Assembly (NCBI GenBank): GCA_963720785.1
Contig: CAVRGQ010000009.1
Span: 310,001-374,000 of the forward strand
Reading direction: 5' to 3'
Origin: CAVRGQ01 sp963720785
GTDB taxonomy: Bacteria > Actinomycetota > Acidimicrobiia > IMCC26256 > DASPTH01
Length of the DNA stretch: 64,000 nt
The notes under the pieces are model-generated. The model had not been told where the DNA came from. It saw only the letters and a list, made by a program, of their open reading frames with translations, and searched no databases. Position numbers and translations under genes: made by a program. Shown piece by piece: positions 9,071-18,175 of this stretch. The first letter of the stretch is position 1; the number at the start of each line of letters is the position of its first letter.

Positions 9071-11506
9071 GTGGACACCGTCGGAGGGGACGCCGCAACC
9101 AACACGGCACGAGCTCGAACGCGCCACGGACCGCGGACGCACCGCGCCTTCGGGCGCGCCGACGAGCGTCCCTACCGCCGCCGCCCGACCGACGTCGTCC
9201 GGCTCGTCGTCGCCGTCGTGTTGCTCGTCGCCAGCGCGCGGCACGTCGGCGCCGCGCACCCGGTCGAGCGTGATCTCGCCCGCTTCTTCGGCGACCTGCC
9301 CTCCGGCCTCGAGGGCGTCTTCCGGTCGCTCCTCGCCCTCGGCACCCTGTGGGGCGTCATCCTCGTCACGGTGGCCGCGCTGCTGCTCCGCCGTCTGCGC
9401 CTCGCCCTCGCGCTCGCCGGCGCCGGCGTCCTCGCCTGGGGCGCCGCCCGATTGGTCGCGTTCCTCGTGGCCGGCGACTCCGTGGGCGACGCGGTGCGCG
9501 CGACCGTCGACAACTCCCACGCCGCCCGCTACCCCACGGTGCACCTCGCCGTGCTCGGCGCGGTGCTGCTCGCGGCGTCGCCGTTCCTGAGCCGACCGCT
9601 CCGGCGGATGGGCACCCTGCTGCTCACGTTGCTCGTGCTCGGTGCGCTGTACCGCGAGATCGGCACCCCGAACGCGGTGTTCGCGGGCCTGCTGATCGCG
9701 TGGGGCAGCGCCGCGGTGATGCACCTGATCGTCGGGTCGCCGGCCGGCCGGCCGACCACCCGCCAGGTCGCGGCCGCGCTCGAGCAACTGGGCGTCCCCA
9801 ATGTCGGCGCCGAGCTCGCCCCCGACCAGGCCGTGGGCTTCACCCGCATGGTGGCGAACACCGCGGACGGGGAACGCCTCCCCGTGCGGGTCTACGGCCG
9901 CGACGCCGCGGAGTCGCGCCTCGCCGCCAAGCTGTGGCGCACCATCGCCTACAAGGACTCCGGCCCCACCCTCACCTTCACCCGGCTCCAGCAGGTCGAG
10001 CACGAGGCGCTCTGCATGCTCCGGGCGCGCGACGCGGGGGTCCGCGTGCCCGATCTCGTCGCGGTGGGGGTGGCCGGCCCCTCCGCCGCGGTGCTGGTGA
10101 CGCGCGCACCGGAGTTCACGCCGCTGCTCGACGAGTCCGTCGGCCGCGAGCAGCTGCGCGACGCGTGGGCGGCGCTCGTCACCTTGCGCGGGGCACGCGT
10201 CGCCCATGGCGCGCTCGACGGCGCGCACCTCGGCGTGACCGCCGACGAGAACAACGGCCGGGACGTGCTCGTGCACGACTTCTCGGTGGCGTCGGTCTCT
10301 GCGAGCCAGATGCGCCTCGACACCGACACCGCGCAGCTGCTCGTCACCACCGCGCTCGCCACCGACGCCACGAGCGCGGTCGGCATCGCGCTCGATGTCG
10401 CCGGGGCCGAGGTCGTCGACGCGTCGCTCCCGCTGCTGGCGAAGCCCGCGCTCACCCCGCCGCAACGGCGCGCGCTGCGGGACCACAAGGAACTGCTCGA
10501 CGACCTCAAGCACGAGATCGCGGAGCGCACCGGCCACGCGGCGGCGAAGCCGATCGAGCTGCGCCGGGTGAAGCCGCTCAACATCGTGATGTTCGTGGCC
10601 TTCGCCTTCGCGCTCTGGGTGATCCTGGCCCAGGTCGGCAGCCTCTCCGAGCTCTGGGCCACGCTGAAGACCGCGCAACTCCCGTGGGCCACGCTCGGGT
10701 TCGTCGCGTCGACGTCGACCGCGGTCGCGTTCGCGTCGGTGACGCTCGGGTCGGTGCCCGACGCGATCCCGCTCGTCCCCGCGACCATGCTGCAGATGGC
10801 GATCTCGTTCGCCAACATGGTGGCCGCCACCAGCGTGTCGTCGACGGTGATGAACATCCGCTTCCTGCAGAAGCAGGGCGTGGAGGTCGGCGTGGCCACG
10901 AGCTCCGGTGTGCTCGCGGGCATCTCCGGCACCGTCGCGCAGTTCACGCTGTTCATCGGCTCCGCGCTCGTGGTCGGCGAGGACATCCGTCTCGATGCCA
11001 TCGGCGGCCCCGACAAGGAACAGGGGCGCCTGATCCTGATCGTCGTCGCGGTGGGCGCGGTGCTGCTGGGCATCACCTTGTCGTTCTCGAAGCTGCGACG
11101 CGCGCTGCGCGAGAAGGTGTGGCCGCAGATCACCGCAGCACTGAAGAACTTCTGGGGCATCGTCACGACGCCGCGCCAGCTCGTGCTCGTGCTCGGCGGC
11201 AGCTTCGCCGCCCAGCTCCTCTACTGCATCTGTCTCGCGTGCTGCGTGCTCGCCTACGGGAGCAGCCTGCCGTTCATCGAGATCGTCTTCGTGAACGCGT
11301 CGGCCGCGTTCCTCGCCAACCTCACGCCGGTGCCCGGCGGTATGGGCATCCAGGAGGCCGCACTGATCGCCGGCCTCAGCGCGTTCGGCGTGCCGCCGGA
11401 GATCGCGACCGCAGCGGTGATCACGCACCGCCTGTTCACCACGTACCTGCCGCCGATCTGGGGCAGCTGGGCCACCAAGAAGCTCATCGCCGACGGTTAC
11501 CTGTAG
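9071..11506 (+). CDS. Large membrane protein: N-terminal TM block, kinase-like middle, LPG-synthase/flippase-type C-terminal TM domain
   Basis: An 811-residue protein with three parts. Residues about 45-235 hold five or six membrane spans. Residues about 235-480 are soluble and look like a lipid- or aminoglycoside-kinase fold: a VEHEALCMLRARDAGVRVP helix, a catalytic-loop-like HGALDGAHLGV and a DFG-like HDFS. The usual catalytic-loop Asn is a His here, so activity is doubtful. Residues about 500-800 are the conserved multi-span domain of lysylphosphatidylglycerol synthases and AglD-type proteins, including the NLTPVPGGMGIQEA signature. That domain flips or transfers lipid-linked groups; there is no MprF aminoacyltransferase domain. 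The start is GTG 9071, with AAGG nine bases upstream. I suggest lipid flipping or envelope lipid modification. Confidence 0.75.
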   Translation: MDTVGGDAATNTARARTRHGPRTHRAFGRADERPYRRRPTDVVRLVVAVVLLVASARHVGAAHPVERDLARFFGDLPSGLEGVFRSLLALGTLWGVILVTVAALLLRRLRLALALAGAGVLAWGAARLVAFLVAGDSVGDAVRATVDNSHAARYPTVHLAVLGAVLLAASPFLSRPLRRMGTLLLTLLVLGALYREIGTPNAVFAGLLIAWGSAAVMHLIVGSPAGRPTTRQVAAALEQLGVPNVGAELAPDQAVGFTRMVANTADGERLPVRVYGRDAAESRLAAKLWRTIAYKDSGPTLTFTRLQQVEHEALCMLRARDAGVRVPDLVAVGVAGPSAAVLVTRAPEFTPLLDESVGREQLRDAWAALVTLRGARVAHGALDGAHLGVTADENNGRDVLVHDFSVASVSASQMRLDTDTAQLLVTTALATDATSAVGIALDVAGAEVVDASLPLLAKPALTPPQRRALRDHKELLDDLKHEIAERTGHAAAKPIELRRVKPLNIVMFVAFAFALWVILAQVGSLSELWATLKTAQLPWATLGFVASTSTAVAFASVTLGSVPDAIPLVPATMLQMAISFANMVAATSVSSTVMNIRFLQKQGVEVGVATSSGVLAGISGTVAQFTLFIGSALVVGEDIRLDAIGGPDKEQGRLILIVVAVGAVLLGITLSFSKLRRALREKVWPQITAALKNFWGIVTTPRQLVLVLGGSFAAQLLYCICLACCVLAYGSSLPFIEIVFVNASAAFLANLTPVPGGMGIQEAALIAGLSAFGVPPEIATAAVITHRLFTTYLPPIWGSWATKKLIADGYL

Positions 11507-11546
11507 AACCGCAGTCATGGCCGCGCGGGGTCGGTACCCTTCCGCC

Positions 11547-12896
11547 ATGGATCCGACCCCCATCGCCGACCGACGAGCCGCGGGCCGCGCCTGCCGCGAC
11601 CACGCGCCCCTCGCCGGCCACGCCGACCCCGGCTGCGCCCCCGAGACCCGCGACCCGATCGCCTTCCTCGAGGAGCAGGCCGCGTCGCGCCAGGACGACC
11701 TGCTCCCGATCCGCCACGGACGCATGGCCGCCAACCCGTTCGGCTTCCTGCGCGGCGCCGCCCTGGTCCAGGCCCACGACCTCGTGCCCACGCCCACCAG
11801 CGGCCTGACCGTGCAGCTGTGCGGCGACGCCCACATCCGCAACTTCGGCAAGTTCGCGACGCCCGAGCGCAACGTCGTGTTCTCGATCAACGACTTCGAC
11901 GAGACGCTGCCCGGGCCGTTCGAGTGGGACGTGAAGCGGCTCGCGGCCAGCCTGCATCTCGTCGCGCAGCAGAACGGCCTGTCACCCAAGAAGTGCGACG
12001 AGGCCGTGCTCACCACGCTGCGCTCGTACCGCGAGCGGATGGCGGCGTACGCCGCAATGTCGACGCTCGACCTCTGGTACGACCACACCGCGCTCGACGA
12101 CGTGATCCGCCACTTCGAGCCGCGCGATCGCGAGCGCGTCAAGCGCGACGCGGCAAAGGCTTCGCGCAAGGACCAGCGCAAGGCGGTGGCGCGCTACACC
12201 CACGACGAACACCCGCAGTTCGTCGACGACCCGCCGCTCGTGGTGCACCTCGAGGACATGGGTCACTCGCTCGACGAGGTGGTCCACATGCTCGACGACT
12301 ATCACGACTCCCTGCGCGACGACCGCCGCGTGCTCGTCGACCGCTACGAGCTCATGGACGTCGCGCACCGCGTCGGCGGGGTGGGCAGCGTCGGCACGCG
12401 CTGTTGGATCGCGCTCATGGCCGCCTCCGACCGCGACGAGGACCGCCTCATCCTCCAGGTGAAGGAGGCCCAACCGTCGGTGCTCGAGCGCTACGTCGGC
12501 GAGTCGGCGTTCGACCACCCCGGTCGGCGCGTGGTCGCGGGCCAGCGGCTCTGCCAGGGCGCAACCGACATCTTCCTCGGCTGGTGCGAGAACTCGTGGA
12601 GCGGCCGCACCTTCTACGTGCGCCAGCTGTGGGATCTGAAGGGGCGCTCCGACCTCACCCTGATGAACGCCCGCAACCTCACGTACCACGGCGCGCTGTG
12701 CGGGTGGGCGCTCGCCCGGGCGCACGCCCGTACCGGCGACCCGGTGGCGATCAGTGCGTACGTCGGGCGCAAGGACACCTTCGACCGCGCAGTGCTCGAC
12801 TACGCGAAGGCGTACGTGCGCACCACGGAGCACGACCACCAGAGCCTCGTCGAGGCGGTGCGCGACGGCCGCGTGCAGGCGGTCGCCGGCATCTGA
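11547..12896 (+). CDS. DUF2252 family protein
   Basis: A 449-residue cytoplasmic protein of the DUF2252 family. The family markers are visible: RHGRMAANPFGFLRGAA near the N-terminus, then CGDAHIRNFGKF and INDFDETLPGPFEWDVKRLA. The GDxHxxN...DFDE arrangement resembles the catalytic and metal-binding residues of aminoglycoside-phosphotransferase-like kinases, so a kinase role is plausible but not shown for the family. The start is ATG 11547; it begins 40 bp after the flippase-like gene on the same strand and may be cotranscribed. Length is normal. Confidence 0.88.
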   Translation: MDPTPIADRRAAGRACRDHAPLAGHADPGCAPETRDPIAFLEEQAASRQDDLLPIRHGRMAANPFGFLRGAALVQAHDLVPTPTSGLTVQLCGDAHIRNFGKFATPERNVVFSINDFDETLPGPFEWDVKRLAASLHLVAQQNGLSPKKCDEAVLTTLRSYRERMAAYAAMSTLDLWYDHTALDDVIRHFEPRDRERVKRDAAKASRKDQRKAVARYTHDEHPQFVDDPPLVVHLEDMGHSLDEVVHMLDDYHDSLRDDRRVLVDRYELMDVAHRVGGVGSVGTRCWIALMAASDRDEDRLILQVKEAQPSVLERYVGESAFDHPGRRVVAGQRLCQGATDIFLGWCENSWSGRTFYVRQLWDLKGRSDLTLMNARNLTYHGALCGWALARAHARTGDPVAISAYVGRKDTFDRAVLDYAKAYVRTTEHDHQSLVEAVRDGRVQAVAGI

Positions 12897-12917
12897 CGGG
12901 TGGTCGAGCTCCCGGGA

Positions 12918-13728
12918 CTACTTCGCCTGGAAGCTCACCGCGAAGCCACCGTCTTCGCGGAACAGGTCGAGGCGGTCGCCGGTGACGGTGAACGTCTTCG
13001 CGAGCGCGAGCGCCTGGAGGTACTTGGCCTCCTGCTCGTCGACCGCGGGATCCGCGCACGCGCGGAGCGTGGACGCGAGCGGCCCGATCGCGATCGCGTC
13101 GCCGTCGACGGTGTACTCGCCACTGAAGCTGTTGCAGCCCGACTCGCCGCTGACCTGCTTGCCCTCGAACTTCGCGGTGAGCGTGCTGCCGACCACGGGC
13201 GACTGCAGCGCGTCGCCGGTGTAGAAGCTGGTGACGACCCAGTCGCCCTTGATCGCGGCCTGCGCGTCGGTGGCGTCGTAACGCAACAGCACCTTGCCGC
13301 CGGCGTCGAGGAGACGGAGCGTGCTGCTCGTGGCGCGGTACTGCTGCACGTTGTCGAGCGCGGCGAGGTAGGCCTGCTCGACGTCACTCGCCTCGCCCGT
13401 GCAACCGATCAGCGTCTCGCGACGTGTCCTGATCGTCATGCTTCCGGTCGCCGCGTTTCGCGGAGTACGAGGCCGAATACCGGTTGCAGCCGCTCTCCCC
13501 CGAGACCTGTGAGTCGGTGAACTGGGCCGTGACGGTGACGTCGCCCGCGCCACGCACGAGCGCAGCGGTGTCGAGCACCCATTGCACGCCGGTGATCGGG
13601 GCCTGCCCCGAACTGGTGGACGAACCCTTGCCGCCGCCGTCGTCGGAGCACGCGACGAGCGCGATGCTCAGCACGAGGACGGCGAGGAGGGTGAACAACC
13701 GGATGCGGACTGCCCGACGCGGTGCCAT
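12918..13728 (-). CDS. Lipoprotein with two META (HslJ-like) domains (one frameshift)
   Basis: The ATG at 13728 starts a signal peptide with a lipobox (LSIALVAC), so the protein is predicted to be lipid-anchored outside the membrane. Two META domains follow. Each has the hallmark SGESGCN motif (first at GCNRYSASY, second at GCNSFSGEY), and the second ends with IGPLASTLRACAD. META domains occur in HslJ-type stress proteins and in many uncharacterised lipoproteins. The frame changes near 13435-13460, inside the core of the first domain, with a net shift of one base. The gene starts only 25 bp from the divergent PLC-like gene, so their promoters overlap. Confidence 0.82.
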
Positions 13729-13753
13729 GAGTCGGGGAGCGTACTGTGCCCGG

Positions 13754-14788
13754 ATGTCCCGAACGCGTCGCATCTCCGTGGCGACTCCGGTGCTGGTCGT
13801 GCTCGCCGCGCTGCTGGGCTCCCTGGTGCCCGCCACCGTGGCCGACCCCGCGCCGGCACAGTCACCGCGCCGCTGCAACGGCATGATCGAACTGTGCGAC
13901 CGCAGGGTCGGCGAGGTGGCCTTCGCCACTGCCCACAACGCGATGTCGTCACCCGCCGACAAGTTTCGCGGCCCCAACCAGGGGAAGCCGATGTCGTGGC
14001 AGCTCGACCACGGCATCCGCGGCTTCCAGATCGACGCCTACCTCGGCGTGCCGGTCGGTACGCGCGTGCACACGTCGCTCACCGGACCGCTCACGGCCGC
14101 GCAGCAGGACATGTCGCCCACGCTGCTCGCCGTAGGCAGAAAGCTCAACGCCCAGCTCGGCCGGGAGCTCGACGCGAAGGACCTGCAGCAGGTCACGCCC
14201 GGGGTCTACCTGTGCCACACCTTCTGCGAGCTCGGCTACGTGACGATGGCAGACGAGCTGCGGGTCGTGCGCCAGTTCCTCGACGCGAACCCGAACGAGG
14301 TCCTGCAGTTCGTCATCCAGGACTACGTGCCACCCGAGCAGCTACTCGCGGAGTTCACCGCCGCCGGTCTCGACGACGAGCTCGCCGCGTCCGTGCAGGG
14401 TCAGCCGCTGCCGACGCTGGGCCAGATGATCGACGCCGGCACCCACCTGCTCGTGTCGCTCGAGAACGGCGACGGCGGCCCGCAACTGCCGAACGCGTTC
14501 AACGGGCTCGTGGAGGAGACGCCGTTCACCTTCCTGAAGGTCACGCAACTGCGCGGCGCGGCCTCGTGCGTCGACAACCGCGGCGTGCCCGGCTCGCCCA
14601 TCTTCCAGCTCAACCACTGGGTCACACCACCGGTGCCCAGCCACGCCAATGCGGCGAACCGCTTGCTGTCGTCGCGCGCAGCCACGTGCCAGCGCACCCG
14701 GAACCGGATCCCCACGCTCGTCGCCGTCGACTTTGCCGAGCGGAGCGACGTCGTGCGGGTCGCCCAGCGAATCAACGCCGCCGGTTGA
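13754..14788 (+). CDS. Secreted PI-PLC-like phosphodiesterase domain protein
   Basis: A 344-residue protein with an N-terminal signal sequence (SVATPVLVVLAALLGSLVPA). The fold is that of PLC-like TIM-barrel phosphodiesterases. The block FATAHNAMS contains the first catalytic-type histidine and IRGFQIDAYL resembles the metal-ligand strand. The second conserved histidine is in VYLCHTFCELG. Similar proteins in actinobacteria are exported and lack a proven substrate; glycerophosphodiesters or inositol phospholipids are likely. It is divergent from the META lipoprotein. A 12-bp-stem hairpin lies 40 bp after the stop. Confidence 0.82.
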   Translation: MSRTRRISVATPVLVVLAALLGSLVPATVADPAPAQSPRRCNGMIELCDRRVGEVAFATAHNAMSSPADKFRGPNQGKPMSWQLDHGIRGFQIDAYLGVPVGTRVHTSLTGPLTAAQQDMSPTLLAVGRKLNAQLGRELDAKDLQQVTPGVYLCHTFCELGYVTMADELRVVRQFLDANPNEVLQFVIQDYVPPEQLLAEFTAAGLDDELAASVQGQPLPTLGQMIDAGTHLLVSLENGDGGPQLPNAFNGLVEETPFTFLKVTQLRGAASCVDNRGVPGSPIFQLNHWVTPPVPSHANAANRLLSSRAATCQRTRNRIPTLVAVDFAERSDVVRVAQRINAAG

Positions 14789-14829
14789 CGCCTGCTCGAC
14801 GGCCCTCGACGCCCGCATCCGAAGGAGCT

Positions 14830-14887
14830 GGCCCGGGTCGGACCGTCGGGCGCGCGGGAGGGCGACGCTGCCGACCCGACCCGGGCC
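14830..14887. terminator. Hairpin between the PLC-like gene and the histidine kinase
   Basis: Perfect 12-bp stem, GGCCCGGGTCGG (14830-14841) against its complement at 14876-14887, with a 34-base loop that can pair further (GTCGG/CCGAC). It lies in the 187-bp gap after the phosphodiesterase gene. No T-run follows, so termination is inferred from position. Confidence 0.5.
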
Positions 14888-14975
14888 GATCACCGATGCT
14901 CGCTCTTCCTGGATGAGACGACCGTGAGAGCCCACGCAGCCCTCGTTCCTGAACCGAACGCGGGGAGGACACAAT

Positions 14976-17063
14976 TTGGGTAGGCTCGTGCCCGGCGGCC
15001 AGACGTACGCACCGTACGAACCGATGGCACGGGCCGGACAGCCCGAGGAATCTTTGACGGAGCAGCCGGAAGTGGACGGGCAGGTCGACGCAGCGATGCG
15101 TGGGCGCACCGGCGAGGAGGGGGACGGCGACGACGCGCTCGCCGCCCTCGCCGATCCGGTCGTGGGCGCCGCGGTGCACCGCGAGGGGATCATCCTCTCG
15201 GCGAACCCCGCGTTCGCCGAGATGTTCGCCGTGCGCAACGCCGCCGACGCGGTCGGCATGCGGGTCCTCGACTTCGTGGCCCCGGAGGCCCGCGCCCGCG
15301 TCGCCGCCTACCTCGCCGACCCGCCCCGGGACCCGGTCGAGCACGACTGCCTGCGCCTCGACGGCATCCCGCTCATGGTGCGGTCGCAGGGCAGCACCGT
15401 CGACTTCGAGGGTGCCCCGGCCCGCCTCACCCTGCTCACCCCGATCCTCGACAGTCGCCGCACCGTCGACCGGCTCCACGAATCGTCGGAGTTCTTCCGT
15501 CTCGCGTTCGAGCACGCGCCGATCGGCAAGGCGCTGGTGTCGCCCGAAGGGCGCATCCTCTACGTGAACCCGGCGCTCTGTCGGCTGCTCGGGTACCGCG
15601 CGACCGACCTGCTCGGCCAGGACTTCAACAAGTTGACGCATCACGACGACGTCGACATCGGCACCCCGCACGCACTCGCGCTGCTGCGCGGCGACGACGA
15701 CACCTACGAGATCGAGAAGCGGTACGCCCACGCCGACGGCCGCGTCATCTGGGTGGCGATCTCCGTCTCGCTCGTGCGCATGCTCGACGGTTCGCCGCGC
15801 TACTTCATCGGCCAGGTCGTCGACATCACCGCCCGGCGCGCGGCCGAGGACGCGCTGCGGTTGGAGACCGACCGCCTCCGTCTCCTCCAGACCGTCGCCG
15901 AGGCGGCGAACCGCACCGAGGAGCCCGACGAGGCCTACGCCACGGCGCTGGCCGCCGTGTGCGAACACGGCGGCTGGCCACTCGCCCACCTCTACCGCCG
16001 GGCGCCCGACGACGCGCTCGTGCCGTCGGGCATCTGGCACCGCACCGACCTCGACGGCGCGGGCGACGGCCGGGGCCGCTTCCAGCCGTTCGTCGACGTC
16101 ACCGCCCACACCACGATGACCGCGGGCGTGGGCATGGTCGGCGCGACCGTGCAGGATCGGCGCCCGACCTGGTGGCTCGCGTCGTCGCTCCTGCCCGCCC
16201 GGGCCGAGGCCGCGGCGCGCAGCGGCCTGCGCGGTGCGCTCGCATTGCCGGTGTTCGCCGACGGCGAGGTCGTCGCCGTGCTCGAGTTCTACTCCGAGAC
16301 CGGCGAGCGCCCCGACGACGCGTTGCTCCAGCTGCTCGGGCACGTCGGACTCCAGGTCGGTCGGGTGGCGGAGCGTGCACGCGCACGCGAGCAGGCGGCC
16401 GCCCTCGACGACGCCCGCACGCGCTTCGTCGCCAATGCGGCACACGAGCTGCGCACGCCGCTCGCCACTCTTCGCACCGTGGCCGGCCTGCTCGGCTCGC
16501 GACGCGCGGAGATGACCGAGGCCGACGTCGAGGAGTGCTGCGAGCTGCTCGAGCGCCAGGGCGCGAACCTCGACGCGCTCGTCGACGACCTGCTCGACCT
16601 GTCGCGGCTGCAGGCGGCGCGTCCCGATGCGCTCCGCGCCGTGGCCGTCGACGACTGGGTCGACCGCGCCCTCGAGGTCGCGCTGCCGCCCGACGGTGTC
16701 ACCGTCCACCGCTCGCTCGACGCCGGCCTGTGCGTGCTGGGAGACCCCGACCGGCTGAACCGGGCGCTCGTGAACCTGCTCGCCAACGCCTACCACCACG
16801 GTGGGCCGACGGTCACCGTGCGGGCCGAACGCGACGGCGGGTCGGCAGTGGTGGTCGTGGTCGAGGACGACGGCGACGGCGTGCCCGGCGCGCTGCTCCC
16901 CGACCTCTTCGAGCCCTTCACCCGCAGCGACCGCTCGCTGGGCTCGGGCCTCGGGCTCGCCATCACCCGAGCATTGGTGGAGCAGGCCGGCGGCACCGTG
17001 GACTACCGGGGCACCACCGATCAGGGCGCCCGCTTCGTGCTGCGCTTCGAGGTCTGCGGATGA
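14976..17063 (+). CDS. PAS-PAS-GAF sensor histidine kinase
   Basis: A 695-residue cytoplasmic kinase with no membrane span. Domains in order are a PAS-like domain (about 50-150), a clear PAS/PAC domain (about 165-290, ending GQVVDITARR), a GAF domain (about 300-470), HisKA with the phospho-acceptor His490 in NAAHELRTPL, and HATPase (N-box NLLANAYHHG, G1 DDGDGVPG, G2 GSGLGLAITR). The start is TTG 14976, supported by GGGGAGGAC seven bases upstream. The downstream half-receiver (overlap ATGA) and LuxR response regulator are its likely partners. The absence of membrane segments implies an intracellular signal such as redox, light or a small ligand. Confidence 0.9.
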   Translation: MGRLVPGGQTYAPYEPMARAGQPEESLTEQPEVDGQVDAAMRGRTGEEGDGDDALAALADPVVGAAVHREGIILSANPAFAEMFAVRNAADAVGMRVLDFVAPEARARVAAYLADPPRDPVEHDCLRLDGIPLMVRSQGSTVDFEGAPARLTLLTPILDSRRTVDRLHESSEFFRLAFEHAPIGKALVSPEGRILYVNPALCRLLGYRATDLLGQDFNKLTHHDDVDIGTPHALALLRGDDDTYEIEKRYAHADGRVIWVAISVSLVRMLDGSPRYFIGQVVDITARRAAEDALRLETDRLRLLQTVAEAANRTEEPDEAYATALAAVCEHGGWPLAHLYRRAPDDALVPSGIWHRTDLDGAGDGRGRFQPFVDVTAHTTMTAGVGMVGATVQDRRPTWWLASSLLPARAEAAARSGLRGALALPVFADGEVVAVLEFYSETGERPDDALLQLLGHVGLQVGRVAERARAREQAAALDDARTRFVANAAHELRTPLATLRTVAGLLGSRRAEMTEADVEECCELLERQGANLDALVDDLLDLSRLQAARPDALRAVAVDDWVDRALEVALPPDGVTVHRSLDAGLCVLGDPDRLNRALVNLLANAYHHGGPTVTVRAERDGGSAVVVVVEDDGDGVPGALLPDLFEPFTRSDRSLGSGLGLAITRALVEQAGGTVDYRGTTDQGARFVLRFEVCG

Positions 17064-17269
17064 GCACGCCCACGCGGATCCGGGAAGCGAAGTCCACGCG
17101 ATGTCTCCCCGTTGTCTTAGTCTCTGCACACGCAACGATCCCGAACTCGGTTCAAGGCGACGAGCACGCCAGCTTCGTCCCCAAGCCGTTCCACCCGGAC
17201 GGGTTGCTCGACCGGCTCTCGGAACTCCTGCCTCACACCCCTGAGGAAAGCCCCCGATGCACGCGATGA
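17060..17269 (+). CDS. Truncated response-regulator receiver (C-terminal half only)
   Basis: A 69-residue protein. The ATG at 17060 overlaps the kinase stop (ATGA) and the TGA at 17267-17269 overlaps the start region of the next gene. The sequence LPVVLVSAHAT matches receiver strand 4 with its Thr/Ser switch residue, and FVPKPFHPDGLLDRLSELL matches strand 5 with the conserved Lys-Pro and helix 5. The first half of a receiver, with the acidic pocket and the phosphorylatable Asp, is missing and is replaced by about 15 unrelated residues. It cannot be phosphorylated in the normal way. It may be a deletion remnant kept for coupling, or a small regulator. No frameshift can recover the missing half. 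Confidence 0.6.
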   Translation: MSTPTRIREAKSTRCLPVVLVSAHATIPNSVQGDEHASFVPKPFHPDGLLDRLSELLPHTPEESPRCTR

Positions 17270-17943
17270 CCACTGACCTCACCACCGACGACCTCACCCC
17301 GTCGCCCCGGGCGCGGGTCCTCATCGTCGAGGACCACGACGTGCTCACGCACTGTCTGTCGCTGACGCTGCGGATGGAGGGCATCGAGCCCGTCGTCCCG
17401 CCGTCGCTCGACGACGACGTGGTGCTCGACCTCACGCGCCAGGTGTCCCCCGACGTCGTGCTGCTCGACCTCAACCTCGGCAACGGGCGCACGTCGATCT
17501 CGCTCGTGGCGCCGCTCGTCGCACTCGGCGCGCGCGTGATGGTGCTTACTGGCAGTCCCGACGAAGGTCTGCAGGGTGCCGCGCTCGCCGAGGGCGCGCA
17601 CGGCGTGTTCCACAAGCACGGGTCGCTCGAGGAGCTGTGCCACACCATCGCCGACCTCACCGACGGACAGGCCGTGCTGCGGCCCGCCGACCGCGACCAA
17701 CTCATCGCCCAGGCCGAGTTGCGCGCCGACGCGGTCGAGAAGGTCGGTCGCCTCTCCAACCGTGAGCGCGAGGTGCTCTCGGCGCTGGTGGAGGGCCAGT
17801 CGGCCGAGGCGATCGCCCAGCAGCAGTTCGTCGCGCTGGGCACGATCCGCAGCCACATCCGGGCGATCCTGCGCAAGCTCGAGGTGAGCTCGCAGCTCGC
17901 CGCGGTGGCCGTGGCGCGCCGGGCGGGTTACCCCCCGCTGTAA
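17257..17943 (+). CDS. LuxR/NarL-type response regulator
   Basis: A 228-residue two-domain regulator. The receiver has the acidic pair E25/D26, the phospho-acceptor Asp71 in VVLLDLNLG, switch residue Thr98 and Lys120. The lysine is followed by His rather than the usual Pro. The C-terminal helix-turn-helix is LSNREREVLSALVEG...TIRSHIRAILRKLEVSS. I choose ATG 17257 because GAGGAAAG lies at the right distance; ATG 17266, which overlaps the preceding stop, is the alternative. It is the output partner of the PAS-GAF kinase. Its 3' end overlaps the convergent small membrane protein by 16 bp. Confidence 0.9.
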   Translation: MHAMTTDLTTDDLTPSPRARVLIVEDHDVLTHCLSLTLRMEGIEPVVPPSLDDDVVLDLTRQVSPDVVLLDLNLGNGRTSISLVAPLVALGARVMVLTGSPDEGLQGAALAEGAHGVFHKHGSLEELCHTIADLTDGQAVLRPADRDQLIAQAELRADAVEKVGRLSNREREVLSALVEGQSAEAIAQQQFVALGTIRSHIRAILRKLEVSSQLAAVAVARRAGYPPL

Positions 17944-18167
17944 CCGCTGCCGCTCGCGGTCAGCGCGGCGCGGTACCGGCTCAGCGCGACTCCCGACCAG
18001 ATCAGCTCGACCACGCCGAACGGCCACGCGCCCGACGCGAAGCCGTACACACTCGACAGCGCGCAGCCCACGGCGAAGAGCAGGATGAACACGGGCCCCC
18101 GCCGCTCCATCGCGTACATCGCCATCATGAAGGTGAGCACGCACACGCCGTAGATCGTGATGGCCAT
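17928..18167 (-). CDS. Small membrane protein, unknown function
   Basis: A 79-residue protein with two or three predicted membrane segments (TIYGVCVLTFMMAMYAM, FILLFAVGCALSSVYGFA, WPFGVVELIWSGVALSRY). Similar short proteins with a VVE.IW...A..R ending are common in high-GC actinobacteria without assigned function. The start is ATG 18167. It follows the SDR at 18176 by 8 bp on the same strand, so the two form a unit. It ends inside the convergent response-regulator gene. Confidence 0.7.
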   Translation of the reverse strand: MAITIYGVCVLTFMMAMYAMERRGPVFILLFAVGCALSSVYGFASGAWPFGVVELIWSGVALSRYRAALTASGSGYSGG

Positions 18168-18175
18168 CGGGGTCC

